Assembly (NCBI RefSeq): GCF_003971235.1
Contig: NZ_CP034661.1
Span: forward strand, 2,728,001 to 2,792,000
Source of the DNA: Chryseobacterium aureum
GTDB lineage: Bacteria > Bacteroidota > Bacteroidia > Flavobacteriales > Weeksellaceae
DNA: 64,000 nucleotides
Direction: 5' to 3'
Below are positions 16,814 through 26,261 of the stretch, in pieces. The translations under genes were made by a program, and so were the position numbers. Position 1 is the first letter of the stretch. Each line of letters starts with the position of its first letter. A model generated the notes under the pieces. That model saw nothing but the letters and a program-made list of their open reading frames with translations. It had not been told where the DNA came from and did no database searches.

Positions 16814-17602
16814 ATGGCTCTTTCCCTTGCAATCATTACTTATAATGAAGAAGAGAACATCGTAAGACTTTTAGATTCATTAGCAGATACTGTTGATGAG
16901 ATGATCATTGTCGATAGCTTTTCAACGGATAAGACCAAAGAAATTTGCGCTCAGAAATATCCTCAGGCAAAATTCTTTGAGAAAAAATTTAACGGGTATG
17001 GTGAACAGAAAAACCATGCCCTTCATTTATGCTCCCATGAATGGGTTCTTTTTCTGGATGCCGATGAAGTTCCTGATGAAGATATGAAAAGAGCTATAAA
17101 GACAATCATTTCTTCAGAAAGCACCGAATTCAATGTGTATAAGGCCAAATTCAATAACCACCTTGGGATCCACCTGATTAAACATGGTGGATGGGGAAAT
17201 GTATACCGTGATAGGCTTTTCAGAAAAAAATATGCACGATATTCTGATGACAAGGTACATGAATTTCTGATCACCGATCAGAAATCCGGACTCCTGGAAG
17301 GAAAACTGAATCATTATACCTACAAAAGTATCCACCACCATGTCTCGAAAATCAATAAATACTCTGATATGATGGCGGAAAAAATGTTTGAGAGAGGAAA
17401 AAAAATCAATAGATTTAAAATTATTGTAAGTCCCATTTTTGAATTTATCAAAGTATTTATTTTCAAGCTAGGCTTTCTGGACGGATTTCCCGGATTTTAC
17501 ATTGCCAAAACAATGTCTTATTACACCTTTCTGAAATACATTAAGCTGCGCGAAAAAATACGGCTGGTAGAAATAGAAATGGAAAAAGATCGAATAAAAT
17601 AG
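16814..17602 (+). CDS. Glycosyltransferase family 2 (WaaE/KdtX-like)
   Basis: A 262-residue GT-A fold transferase. The N-terminus LAIITYNEEENI and the catalytic DXD in LFLDADEVPDE are typical of family 2. The middle segment (GWGNVYRDRLFRKK...VHEFL) and the C-terminal basic half are those of the WaaE/KdtX group that add sugars to the LPS core. There is no signal or clear membrane span, so it should work at the inner face of the cytoplasmic membrane. It abuts rocD and is one base from the deacetylase gene. A paralogue of the same type follows at 18424. Confidence 0.87.
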   Translation: MALSLAIITYNEEENIVRLLDSLADTVDEMIIVDSFSTDKTKEICAQKYPQAKFFEKKFNGYGEQKNHALHLCSHEWVLFLDADEVPDEDMKRAIKTIISSESTEFNVYKAKFNNHLGIHLIKHGGWGNVYRDRLFRKKYARYSDDKVHEFLITDQKSGLLEGKLNHYTYKSIHHHVSKINKYSDMMAEKMFERGKKINRFKIIVSPIFEFIKVFIFKLGFLDGFPGFYIAKTMSYYTFLKYIKLREKIRLVEIEMEKDRIK

Positions 17603-17603
17603 T

Positions 17604-18368
17604 ATGATTCTGTACCTTATTCCTATTGTACTGGCGGTATTTATCATTATATATTTCCGTCTCTATCTATTTGCTTTTCCGCACAACAGACTGGTTATCC
17701 TGATGTATCATCAGATTGAAAAGGAAAGCCATGAAGATCTCACAGTAAGCTTAAAAAATCTTGAACAACAGTTTTCTTATCTAAGCCGTAAAAAATATAC
17801 GTGCCGGTTTTTTTCTGAGCTTACTACTCTCTCTAAAAAAAATATCATCATCACTTTCGATGACGGATACAGGAATAATCTCGAGTACCTGCCGTCTTTA
17901 CTGAAAAAATACAATCTGAAGGCCACTATTTTTATTCCCACGGGATTCATAGAAAACGGATATAAAAATTATCGGATGATGACCTTTGATGAAATAAGAA
18001 CGCTGGACAAAGATTACTTTGAAATAGCCCTTCACACCCATGCCCATGAAAACCTGAAAAACAGGACGCCGGATCTTATAGAAAAAGATCTAGAGAATAA
18101 TATGAACATTCTTGATGCACAAAATATAGCCTATTCTAAGGTTTTGGCATATCCTTATGGCAAATACCCCAATAAAGGAGAGGAAAAATCTGCTTTTTTT
18201 TCTGTTTTGAAAAAAATAGGAATTGATTTTGCAGTAAGAATTGGAAATAGAGTTAATTACTATCCCACCCGCCATCCCTATGAACTATGCAGAGTTGATA
18301 TAAAAGGCAGAGATTCGATCATAAAGTTCAAATTAAAACTTATCTTTGGAAGATTAAAACTATTTTAA
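17604..18368 (+). CDS. Polysaccharide deacetylase family protein
   Basis: A 254-residue carbohydrate esterase family 4 (NodB-like) protein. An N-terminal hydrophobic helix (about 1-25) probably anchors it, placing the domain at the outer face of the inner membrane. Metal and catalytic residues are visible: ITFDDGYRNN for the Asp-Asp motif, and HTHAHENL for the zinc His pair. LMYHQIE near residue 34 is common in glycan-locus deacetylases. In this operon it probably removes N- or O-acetyl groups from a lipid-linked saccharide. The exact substrate is not evident. Confidence 0.85.
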   Translation: MILYLIPIVLAVFIIIYFRLYLFAFPHNRLVILMYHQIEKESHEDLTVSLKNLEQQFSYLSRKKYTCRFFSELTTLSKKNIIITFDDGYRNNLEYLPSLLKKYNLKATIFIPTGFIENGYKNYRMMTFDEIRTLDKDYFEIALHTHAHENLKNRTPDLIEKDLENNMNILDAQNIAYSKVLAYPYGKYPNKGEEKSAFFSVLKKIGIDFAVRIGNRVNYYPTRHPYELCRVDIKGRDSIIKFKLKLIFGRLKLF

Positions 18369-18423
18369 AAAACAATTTTAAAGAGGTATTTTGATGTACT
18401 TCTCTATCAAACAACCCGTTGTG

Positions 18424-19170
18424 ATGAATATAAGTGGTTTAATCATAACATATAATGAAGAAAAAAATATACAGGATGTCCTGGAGTCTTTTGATTTCTG
18501 TGATGAAATAATAGTAGTAGACTCTTTTAGTACGGATAAGACTGTAGAAATTGCAAAGAAATTCTCTAATGTAAAAGTGATTCAAAATAAATTTGAAGAC
18601 TTTACAAAGCAAAGAAATCTGGCTCTGGATGCTGCAAAAAATGACTGGGTTTTATTTTTGGACGGGGATGAAAGAATCACCCCGGCACTGAAGCAGGAAA
18701 TTATTAATGAGCTGAATAGCTCCAGACAAAAGGATGCCTATTATTTTTACAGGAAGTTCTTTTTTGCTCAGAAACCGATTCATTTTTCAGGAACACAGGG
18801 AGATAAAAACTTCAGGCTGTTCAGAAAATCGAAGGCCAGATACATGGCAGAAAAAAAAGTACACGAAACTCTGAAAGTTAACGGAAGCATTGGGATTTTA
18901 AAAAATAAATTACTACATTACTCCGTTTCAGATTATGAATCTTATAGAAAAAAAATGATTCATTACGGAGTTTTAAAGGGGAAAGAACTGGCTGCAAAAG
19001 GGAAAAAGTACAGTGTTTTAGTTCAATATCTTAAAACAGCTTTTAAATTCTTTAAAGCCTACATAATGAGATTAGGTGTTTTAGACGGAAAAGAGGGGTA
19101 TCAGTTATCTTACCTTCAGTCTTTAAGCGTTTATGAAACCTATGAATCATTAAAAAAAGAGCAAAATTAG
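18424..19170 (+). CDS. Glycosyltransferase family 2 (second WaaE-like paralogue)
   Basis: A 248-residue family 2 transferase, similar to the one at 16814: opening ISGLIITYNEEKNI, DSFSTDKT, DXD in LFLDGDERITP, NFRLFRKSKARY and VHETL. Two such paralogues separated by a deacetylase suggest successive additions of similar sugars to one core. The start is placed at MNISGL; an in-frame ATG at 18391 would add eleven residues that do not look like family sequence. Confidence 0.85.
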   Translation: MNISGLIITYNEEKNIQDVLESFDFCDEIIVVDSFSTDKTVEIAKKFSNVKVIQNKFEDFTKQRNLALDAAKNDWVLFLDGDERITPALKQEIINELNSSRQKDAYYFYRKFFFAQKPIHFSGTQGDKNFRLFRKSKARYMAEKKVHETLKVNGSIGILKNKLLHYSVSDYESYRKKMIHYGVLKGKELAAKGKKYSVLVQYLKTAFKFFKAYIMRLGVLDGKEGYQLSYLQSLSVYETYESLKKEQN

Positions 19171-19174
19171 TTGG

Positions 19175-20152
19175 ATGAAGATTTGTATCATTAGTTATGA
19201 TTTTTGGGATTATGATAAGTATATTGTAGAAACATTATGCAAAAGAGGTATTGATGCCCATCATATAAAGATCAGTACCGTTACTCATTCCAACTTCAAT
19301 GAAAGAGCTGTAAATGCTTTAAGCAAAACTTTTTTAAATAAAAATCTCAAGACTGAAAAAAGACAGAAATACGTACTGGATTCCCTGGAAAAACTAGGGC
19401 ATCAGGACCAGATTCTGGTGATGAATCCGGACACATTTGATCTTTCTACGCTTCAAAAAATCCGTAAATATACAGACCGCCTGGTTACCTATCTTTATGA
19501 TAACCTGGAAAGAGTTCCTGTGGAAGATAAGCTGTACCTTTTTGACAAAGTATTTTCTTTTGATTATATAGATGTTAAAAAGCATGGATTTGAAAAACTG
19601 ACCAATTATATTTACCTGCCTCACTGTACAAAAGAAAAGCAACATCCTGAAATGGATCTTTTCTATATCACCTCTTATGATAACAGAAGGGTTACGCTGA
19701 TAAAACTGCTCGCCAAAAAACTGATTGAGCAGGGACTGAAATTCCAGATTATGATCATCGGAAAAAAATCGTGGAAGCACCAGCTGACGAATATGTTTAT
19801 TACAGTACCTAAAAATCTTTTCCTGATTTTCAGTATCAAAAAAATTCCTCATCATGACCTTCCTAAATACTATAAGAATTCCAGGGTTTTACTGGATCTG
19901 ATGCGTGAAGGGCAATATGGACTTAGCTTCAGGGTTTTTGAGGCCATGTCACTGGAGAAGAAAATCATTACTGATAATGAAGCCATTAAAACCTATGATT
20001 TTTACAATCCCAATAATATTTTGATTTTAAACAAAAATATTAGTAATCTTGACAAATCTTTCTTTGAAACGCCTTATGAAAAAATTCCGGAGGAAATCTA
20101 CGAACGATATACTCTGGACCGTTGGGTAGAAAGAGTTTTTCAATTATCCTAA
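19175..20152 (+). CDS. Glycosyltransferase, CgeB-like (paralogue A)
   Basis: A 325-residue putative GT-B transferase. The C-terminal half has the family's LSFRVFEAMSLEKKIIT segment followed by NPNNILIL, where E-A-M is the usual nucleotide-sugar-binding Glu region. The N-terminus (ICIISYDFWDYD) is a Rossmann-type start. It is clearly paralogous to the gene at 21160: both share YLYD, the phase around F-D-x-x-x-S-[FY], D-[IV]-K-K-H and LSFR-[VT]-FE. Donor and acceptor are unknown; lipid-linked saccharide synthesis is inferred from the locus. Confidence 0.75.
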   Translation: MKICIISYDFWDYDKYIVETLCKRGIDAHHIKISTVTHSNFNERAVNALSKTFLNKNLKTEKRQKYVLDSLEKLGHQDQILVMNPDTFDLSTLQKIRKYTDRLVTYLYDNLERVPVEDKLYLFDKVFSFDYIDVKKHGFEKLTNYIYLPHCTKEKQHPEMDLFYITSYDNRRVTLIKLLAKKLIEQGLKFQIMIIGKKSWKHQLTNMFITVPKNLFLIFSIKKIPHHDLPKYYKNSRVLLDLMREGQYGLSFRVFEAMSLEKKIITDNEAIKTYDFYNPNNILILNKNISNLDKSFFETPYEKIPEEIYERYTLDRWVERVFQLS

Positions 20153-20173
20153 ATCTATTGTGCCCTAACAATC

Positions 20174-21163
20174 ATGCTTACACATACAGATCAATCAAAA
20201 ATAATCATATTTTGTCCCCCAAACAGTGTTACCGGAGGCCCCGAAGCTTTGCATCAACTTGCTGACAAACTGCACCATTTAGGAATTAAAAATGTTTTTA
20301 TGCATTATATTCCTCATAGAAAAAATGCAAAGCCTGTTAATTACAATGTTTACACTACCAAAGAAATTGAAATTGTAGAAGATAAGCCTGAAAACATTCT
20401 GATCATTCCGGAATCTATGACTTTTCTTGTCAAAAAACACCCGGAAAGTCAGAAAGTAGTCTGGTGGCTGAGCGTAGATTTTTACAAGATCCTGATGGAT
20501 CACAGAATACGGAGACAAAGCATCTTCACGAAATTATTTTATAAACAAAATGATAAAGAATATCATTTTGAACATGTACCCAATGTGTATCAGTGGGCAC
20601 AGTCTTACAGATCTTCAATATATATAAAAGACCATGGCATTCCTTCCAGCCAGATAGATTTTGTTTGTGATTATATTAACCCAAGCTTTTTAAAAAATAC
20701 AGGCAGAATCCAAAAAGACCTTTCTAACAAAACGATTCTATATAACCCCCGAAAAGGGAAAAAAGAGCTTTCGGAGTTGATTAAGAATTCTCCGGATTTA
20801 CAGTGGGTTCCCGTACAAAATATGAATGCAGACCAAATTCAGGATTTGATGGCAAAGTCATTACTCTATGTAGATTTTGGCGAAAACCCCGGAAGAGATA
20901 AAATGCTTCGTGAATCTGTATCTCAGGATTGCTGTATTATTTCCGGAAGAAACGGTTCCTCAGATTTTTATGAGGATCTGATGATTCCTGATGAGTACAA
21001 ATTCACCTTTAGTGAAAATAAAATCCCTGAAATTATTGCCAAAATAAAAGACGTTTTGAACAACTATCCTGATCATATTTCGCAGTTCAGCACCTATAAA
21101 AATATGGTTTTAAATGAAGAAATTGCATTTGAAAACAAATTGAAAGAAATATTTAAACAATGA
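20174..21163 (+). CDS. Probable glycosyltransferase in glycan locus
   Basis: A 329-residue protein that opens IIIFCPPNSVTGGPEALHQL, the GGPEAL-type glycine loop seen in GT-B enzymes of surface polysaccharide loci. Later it has LLYVDFGENPGRDKMLRES, a likely donor-site region. Overall similarity is too weak to name a linkage. It lies between two related CgeB-like genes and overlaps the next by four bases (ATGA), so the three are likely co-translated. Confidence 0.65.
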   Translation: MLTHTDQSKIIIFCPPNSVTGGPEALHQLADKLHHLGIKNVFMHYIPHRKNAKPVNYNVYTTKEIEIVEDKPENILIIPESMTFLVKKHPESQKVVWWLSVDFYKILMDHRIRRQSIFTKLFYKQNDKEYHFEHVPNVYQWAQSYRSSIYIKDHGIPSSQIDFVCDYINPSFLKNTGRIQKDLSNKTILYNPRKGKKELSELIKNSPDLQWVPVQNMNADQIQDLMAKSLLYVDFGENPGRDKMLRESVSQDCCIISGRNGSSDFYEDLMIPDEYKFTFSENKIPEIIAKIKDVLNNYPDHISQFSTYKNMVLNEEIAFENKLKEIFKQ

Positions 21164-22107
21164 CCTCCAAGAAAATCACTTTAATTTATCCTTTTGCGTA
21201 CGGTTATCTTGATTTTGTTGTTCAGGAACTCAGGTCTCATCATAACATTGTGGTTACTGACATTAAAACGGACACCATACAATACAAATATCCCAATTTT
21301 TTTGTGAAAGCCTGGAATGGTATTACCAAATTATTCGGAAGTAATATTAAAAAAAAATATTTCAATCAACAGGTTTTAAAACAGATAAAGGAGAAACAGG
21401 ATATTATTTTTGTCATCAGACCTGATATGCTTGATGATTCTTTATTAAAGCAGTTAAAAAATAATACAGACACTTTTACGGCCTACTTATATGACAGCTG
21501 CAAAAAATTTCCAAGACAACTAGAAATTGCTCACTTTTTTGACGAAATTTACTCCTATGAAAAAGAGGATATAAAAAAACATCACTTTATTGAAACGTCC
21601 AATTTCATTTATGATGAGCTATTAGAGCCGGAGGAAATACAGTATGACATTTTTAATGTTTCGTCTTATGATTCCAGGATTGATGAGATCGATCCGGTTT
21701 CCAAGAGTTTGGCTGAGGGTGGATTAAATATTTATTTTGTACTGTTTTGGTATAAAAAATTAGAATATCCTCATTTGGTTTCTACCACAAGATATCTTTC
21801 ACTGGATGAAACCAAGAAATGGATTGCCCGGTCCAGAGCAATGATTGACATTCAGAGAAAAGACCAGCAAGGATTATCTTTCAGAACGTTTGAAAGTTTG
21901 GGGTACAGAAAAAAACTGATCACCACCAATGCAGCGGTACAGGAATATAAATTTTATCACCCTAATAATATATTGATCATAGACAGCAACCGCATAAATA
22001 CGGATGAGATTAAAAATTTCCTGAAACTGGATTACCAGCCAATTTCTCAGGATATTATTGATCAATACAGTGTCAAAAACTTTACAAAGAAAATATTCAA
22101 ATTATAA
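21160..22107 (+). CDS. Glycosyltransferase, CgeB-like (paralogue B)
   Basis: A 315-residue relative of the protein at 19175, with matching landmarks: TAYLYDS, F-D-E-I-Y-S-Y, D-I-K-K-H-H-F, LSFRTFESLGYRKKLIT and HPNNILII. The N-terminal acceptor half is more diverged than the C-terminal donor half, which fits two enzymes using the same kind of donor on different acceptors. It overlaps the preceding gene by four bases and is five bases from the next. Confidence 0.75.
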   Translation: MTSKKITLIYPFAYGYLDFVVQELRSHHNIVVTDIKTDTIQYKYPNFFVKAWNGITKLFGSNIKKKYFNQQVLKQIKEKQDIIFVIRPDMLDDSLLKQLKNNTDTFTAYLYDSCKKFPRQLEIAHFFDEIYSYEKEDIKKHHFIETSNFIYDELLEPEEIQYDIFNVSSYDSRIDEIDPVSKSLAEGGLNIYFVLFWYKKLEYPHLVSTTRYLSLDETKKWIARSRAMIDIQRKDQQGLSFRTFESLGYRKKLITTNAAVQEYKFYHPNNILIIDSNRINTDEIKNFLKLDYQPISQDIIDQYSVKNFTKKIFKL

Positions 22108-22112
22108 AGATC

Positions 22113-23324
22113 ATGGGTATCAAAAGAAAAATAAAAAATTATATCTACTTAAAAAGGCATTATCCTTTATCTGTAAAGGACATTACTCCTGATCCCAATA
22201 AAAAGAATGTTCTCATCGTAGACAGCCAGATTCCTACATTTGATAAAGATTCTGCGTCTAACAGGATTACCGAAATTGCGAAGTTTCTGGCTAAGCACTA
22301 TAATGTGTACCTGATGGATTGGAGAAAGGCAATTCCCAAACTAGAATCGAAAAAATATATTCAGAACTTAAATGATCACAATGTAATGGTCTATACTCCT
22401 TTTATAGGCCAGTATGGCATTATGAAAGGTAAAAAGCACTTCATCAATAACCTCCTTCCAAAATTGGACTTTGTATGGTGCCACAGACCTGAGCTTTTTG
22501 AACATTATTTGGATTTTTTCAGAAAAAAGGCTCCACAAGCCAAGATTGTTTATGATATGGTAGATATCCATTATCTGAGAATGGAAAGAGGTCTTGAAAT
22601 AAAATATGATAAGAACAGAGCCAAGGAGCTTGTCTATTATAAACATATAGAAACTGAACTTTGCAAGCAGGCTGATAAAATAGCGGTGATCAGTGATAAG
22701 GAGAAAGAATTTATGACTGCTTTTGTAGATCCGTCTAAACTTTTTACGGTAAGCAATGTTCACAATTTAAAAGTGAAACCTGCTGATATGCCGCCATTTG
22801 AAAAAAGGGAAGGTATTTTCTTTATCGGTACTTTTTTACACGATCCTAATGTAGACGCAGTAGAAATTCTTTATCATCAGATTATGCCATTGGTTTGGAA
22901 AATTTTGCCAGACCTCAAAATTACTATTATCGGTTCGGAAGCTCCGGAATCTATTGAAAATATGAATTCTGAGAGGTTTGAAATTGCAGGCTTTGTCGAA
23001 GATATTATTCCCTACTACGAAAAATGTTTTGCTTCTGTTTCGCCATTGAGATTTGGAGCAGGTGTGAAGGGTAAAATCGGCCAGGCTTTAGAATATACCC
23101 TTCCGGTATTAACTACTGAAATTGGTGCCGAAGGTATGTTTTTGGAAAACGGGGTTACTGCATTAATTTCAGGAAACGAGGACTATCAGAAATTTGCAGA
23201 TAACATCATCGAAATCTGTACCAATGAATCTACCTGGAATACGCTGCATAACAACTCTGAGAAAGCCATTTATCCATTTTCTATTGAGGCGCAGAAAGAG
23301 GAGATTTTTGAGCTTCTTAAATAA
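22113..23324 (+). CDS. Glycosyltransferase family 4 (GT-B)
   Basis: A 403-residue GT-B enzyme and last gene of the + strand glycan operon. N-terminal domain begins after a basic stretch with NVLIVDSQIPTFDKDSASNR; C-terminal donor domain has FFIGTFLHDPN, ITIIGSEAPE, and FGAGVKGKIGQALEYTLPVLTT, where the Gly-rich loop and E-x7-E-like Glu bind the nucleotide sugar. Enzymes of this form are common in flavobacterial O-antigen or glycoprotein loci. A bidirectional terminator follows. Confidence 0.83.
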   Translation: MGIKRKIKNYIYLKRHYPLSVKDITPDPNKKNVLIVDSQIPTFDKDSASNRITEIAKFLAKHYNVYLMDWRKAIPKLESKKYIQNLNDHNVMVYTPFIGQYGIMKGKKHFINNLLPKLDFVWCHRPELFEHYLDFFRKKAPQAKIVYDMVDIHYLRMERGLEIKYDKNRAKELVYYKHIETELCKQADKIAVISDKEKEFMTAFVDPSKLFTVSNVHNLKVKPADMPPFEKREGIFFIGTFLHDPNVDAVEILYHQIMPLVWKILPDLKITIIGSEAPESIENMNSERFEIAGFVEDIIPYYEKCFASVSPLRFGAGVKGKIGQALEYTLPVLTTEIGAEGMFLENGVTALISGNEDYQKFADNIIEICTNESTWNTLHNNSEKAIYPFSIEAQKEEIFELLK

Positions 23325-23330
23325 AGTCAT

Positions 23331-23370
23331 AAAAAAATGTTTCCCATATGCGGAAACATTTTTTATTTTT
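23331..23370. terminator. Bidirectional terminator between convergent glycan operons
   Basis: AAAATGTTTCC / GGAAACATTTT stem with A-run before and T-run after, so it can end both the + operon (23324) and the - operon (23400). Confidence 0.88.
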
Positions 23371-23399
23371 CTTTCGTAAAGATTAGCATTTTTTCTGAA

Positions 23400-24623
23400 T
23401 CAATGATTACTGATTTTCTGATAAATTGCAACGAGTTCATCTGCACTTTTTTTCCAGGAAAACAGCTTAGAACGTTTCAATCCTTTTTCTGAATATTCTT
23501 TTCTCAAATTCTCATTTGCATACAAATTCAGCATTGTCTGTGATAATGATTTATCATCATCCGGACTTAGCATAATTCCGGCATCACCAACCACTTCCGG
23601 CAAAGATGAAGTATTGGAGGTTACGGTTGCCACCCCACACTGCATCGCTTCTAAAGGAGGCAGCCCAAAGCCTTCGTAAAATGACATGTAGTAAAAAGAA
23701 TGAGCATGGCTGTACAAGCTGGCAAGATCCTCATCCGGTACCCTTCCCGTGATTATAATTTTATCTTTTAATTCCTGGGCATTATTGTACTCATTAAAAA
23801 TTTTATCATAATCCCATCCTTTTGCACCCACTAGTACCAACCCTAAATCATCGATATTATTTTCTTTAATAACTCTAATAAAATTACGGATTACAAAATC
23901 TACATTTTTTCGGGGCTCTAATGTGCCTACACTCAAAAAGTATTTTTCCGGGAGATTATATTTCTCTTTTATTGACTTAAATTTCCCGGCATCGTTACAT
24001 ACATAAAAAAGGGATTCTGATGCGGCCAGTAAATTAACGAAGACATGATCAGGATTCAGATGGGGAGCATAATTGAGTAAATCTTTTTTCGTATTTTCTG
24101 ATACACAGACAGCATATCCGTCTTTTCCTATACTTTCTATGATATTCTCGATAAGAGCAGCATTAAAGTGCAGATCCGGAAACATAATTGGTATCAGATC
24201 ATGGATGGTAACCACTTTTTTTAGATTTTCATACTTCTTGATCTCATTATTAATGGGATAATAAAAAGAATGAAAAATTTCAGCCTGGCTAAAAACCTCT
24301 TTAAAATGGATATTTTTATAATTATAAATTCCCATTTTATGGTAAAAGTGGCGGAAAAGCTTTTCTTTTCTAAACGGTAAAAAAGGTCTTCTGTATCTCT
24401 GGTTAGCCTTTTTTACTGACAGGGAATTTTCAGAAAAAAAATGATCAATTTCTTTTGTAGAGGTCTCGTTATGAAATACACTCAGGTGAGAGTAGAAGGC
24501 ATCTATGCTATTATTCTTAATTAATTCCCGAAAAAAGGCCAAAGTAACCCTGAAAATTCCGGTCCTGTTATCCTTGTAGAAGTCTGCTATAACATCTGCG
24601 TCTAAAATTACTTTTATACTCAT
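23400..24623 (-). CDS. Glycosyltransferase family 4 (GT-B)
   Basis: A 407-residue GT-B transferase. The donor half is textbook family 4: YFLSVGTLEPRKNVDFVI, LVLVGAKGWDYD, IITGRVPDEDLASLYSHA, and EGFGLPPLEAMQCGVATVT with the E-x7-E motif. The N-terminal half includes VVTIHDLIPIMFPDLH, typical of mannosyl- or rhamnosyltransferase-like members. It is the last gene of the minus-strand operon, seven bases after the gene at 24631. Confidence 0.88.
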   Translation of the reverse strand: MSIKVILDADVIADFYKDNRTGIFRVTLAFFRELIKNNSIDAFYSHLSVFHNETSTKEIDHFFSENSLSVKKANQRYRRPFLPFRKEKLFRHFYHKMGIYNYKNIHFKEVFSQAEIFHSFYYPINNEIKKYENLKKVVTIHDLIPIMFPDLHFNAALIENIIESIGKDGYAVCVSENTKKDLLNYAPHLNPDHVFVNLLAASESLFYVCNDAGKFKSIKEKYNLPEKYFLSVGTLEPRKNVDFVIRNFIRVIKENNIDDLGLVLVGAKGWDYDKIFNEYNNAQELKDKIIITGRVPDEDLASLYSHAHSFYYMSFYEGFGLPPLEAMQCGVATVTSNTSSLPEVVGDAGIMLSPDDDKSLSQTMLNLYANENLRKEYSEKGLKRSKLFSWKKSADELVAIYQKISNH

Positions 24624-24630
24624 AGGCTAT

Positions 24631-25287
24631 TTATACAATAGTGTCGTAAAAAGAGTTTTGCTGCTCCTGTCTTTTAATTTCTTTAATATGGAGCAGACAC
24701 ATGGAATAATCTGATGCCGGAAGACCCGCAATTTTTTTATAATTACAAAGTTTTTCATGCACCTTATTCTCCCATTTGATCCCTCTGTTAAGTTTAAAAA
24801 TACGATGCTGATAATCCGGAAAATTAATATATCCTTTATCATTTACCTGCCATTTCCAACGCTCTATATGCTCATCGGTAATTCCGTTTACAATATTGAT
24901 TCTGGGAACCATGAAAACATCTTTTTTCCTTTTTTTAAAGAGATAAGGCTTTATTTCTTCTATCAGGGAAGGTTCAGGGATCTCATCCGCATCAATTTGA
25001 AACAAATAGTCTTTACCGGCAATTTTTATCAGATTATTTTTAAAGGTTGCAAAGTCTCCATCCAGCCGTGCTTCTATCCGGATAATCTTGTTGCCAAATG
25101 TATCCAGGATATCTGCAACTTGTTGATTCTTATGAGTAATATCCTGCAGCACAATAACCTCATCATTTTTATCTATGGAAGGGAGCAAAGCATTTAAAAG
25201 TCGGGTAATTTCATCAGCTTCATTGTTCACCGTTATACCGTAAGAAATACTTACGAATTTTTTTAAAATTTTTCTAATGACTTTCAT
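24631..25287 (-). CDS. Glycosyltransferase family 2 (short)
   Basis: A 218-residue family 2 protein with ITVNNEADEITRLL at the N-terminus, LLPSIDKNDEVIVLQD, and the DXD region FQIDADEIPEP. HRIFKLNRGIKWENKVHEKL matches the acceptor part of WaaE-like enzymes. It is shorter than the + strand family 2 enzymes and lacks their C-terminal tail. Middle gene of the minus operon, with gaps of 4 and 7 bases to its neighbours. Confidence 0.8.
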   Translation of the reverse strand: MKVIRKILKKFVSISYGITVNNEADEITRLLNALLPSIDKNDEVIVLQDITHKNQQVADILDTFGNKIIRIEARLDGDFATFKNNLIKIAGKDYLFQIDADEIPEPSLIEEIKPYLFKKRKKDVFMVPRINIVNGITDEHIERWKWQVNDKGYINFPDYQHRIFKLNRGIKWENKVHEKLCNYKKIAGLPASDYSMCLLHIKEIKRQEQQNSFYDTIV

Positions 25288-25291
25288 AGGA

Positions 25292-26089
25292 TTAATTATA
25301 AATTATCGGGTAATTACCTGCAAAGTGAACAAAATAATTTTCCGCAATAACATTTTTCACAAATCTTTTATATTTTTTTGTTGGGAGCATGCAGTATCCG
25401 CTCTTTTTATAGAAATATTTTTTTATAAATTTTGGAGTATTTCTCTCCTCAGCCTCAACCTGATTTCCTTCTTTGGTTCCTTTTATTTTATACATAACCT
25501 GAACATTAAATTCAGGAGGTAATGCTTCAAACCATCCGTTAACCTGGGAAATATAAGCAAAAGGAGTTTCTTCAAAGCTATTTAACTCTCCCTGGTTATG
25601 TTCAGAAAAATAATACTCTTTAAATGTTTCAGCTACTTTCTGCGGGCGAAAAATAAATACTCCTCCGTTAATACTCCCCTCTAATAAAGGATGAGCATCA
25701 AAATGCCTGTCAGTAAAGTATATTTCAGAGGTTTCTTCTAATATTCTTGGGATATGTCCCCATGTTTTATTAAATTCTTCCGTCCCGCGCGGATCAAGGA
25801 CTGCTCCAAAGTATTTGTTCTCGGGAAGGTATTCAAATACAGACGGTGCTTTTTCTGATATCGTGATATCAAGATCCAGAAACAAAACAATATCATATTG
25901 CATTGTTTGAGAGGGTATCAGTAATTTTTGGGATAACAAAGGGCGATAAAAAGTTTCATCCAGAGGTTTGTCAAGAATAATTAAGTCTGCTCCACATTTT
26001 TGCGCATACTTTTCAAACTGAACCTTGTTTTTATTATATATTTTCTGATATTTTTCTCCAACTATAAAAAGACATATTGCTTTTTTCAT
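25292..26089 (-). CDS. Putative nucleotide-diphospho-sugar transferase
   Basis: A 265-residue protein with a GT-A-like layout: KAICLFIVGEKYQKIY at the N-terminus, the acidic metal-site motif in VLFLDLDITISE, and INGGVFIFRP further on, which is the pattern of GT8-like and related capsular transferases. Sugar specificity is unknown. First gene of the minus operon, with its own -7 element, 172 bases downstream of the MACPF gene, whose terminator separates them. Confidence 0.7.
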   Translation of the reverse strand: MKKAICLFIVGEKYQKIYNKNKVQFEKYAQKCGADLIILDKPLDETFYRPLLSQKLLIPSQTMQYDIVLFLDLDITISEKAPSVFEYLPENKYFGAVLDPRGTEEFNKTWGHIPRILEETSEIYFTDRHFDAHPLLEGSINGGVFIFRPQKVAETFKEYYFSEHNQGELNSFEETPFAYISQVNGWFEALPPEFNVQVMYKIKGTKEGNQVEAEERNTPKFIKKYFYKKSGYCMLPTKKYKRFVKNVIAENYFVHFAGNYPIIYN

Positions 26090-26112
26090 TGATCAAATAA
26101 ATTTATAAGCTA

Positions 26113-26120
26113 CAAAAATA
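26113..26120 (-). promoter_or_regulatory. -7 element of minus-strand glycan operon
   Basis: TATTTTTG on the minus strand, 24 bases before the ATG at 26089. Confidence 0.6.
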
Positions 26121-26206
26121 CATTTTTAATGATAAGCGTGCCGGAATTATTCTTTTTATATTCCAACTCCCGAATTTTTTCCAATAGCAAGCTCCTTTTT
26201 TTACTG

Positions 26207-26235
26207 AAAAAACCGCCTCAACTGAGACGGTTCTT
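26207..26235 (-). terminator. MACPF gene terminator
   Basis: On the minus strand: stem AACCGTCTCAG / TTGAGGCGGTT then a T-run, about 30 bases after the MACPF stop. Confidence 0.88.
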
Positions 26236-26261
26236 CGTTGTAAAATATCAATATTTTTTAG

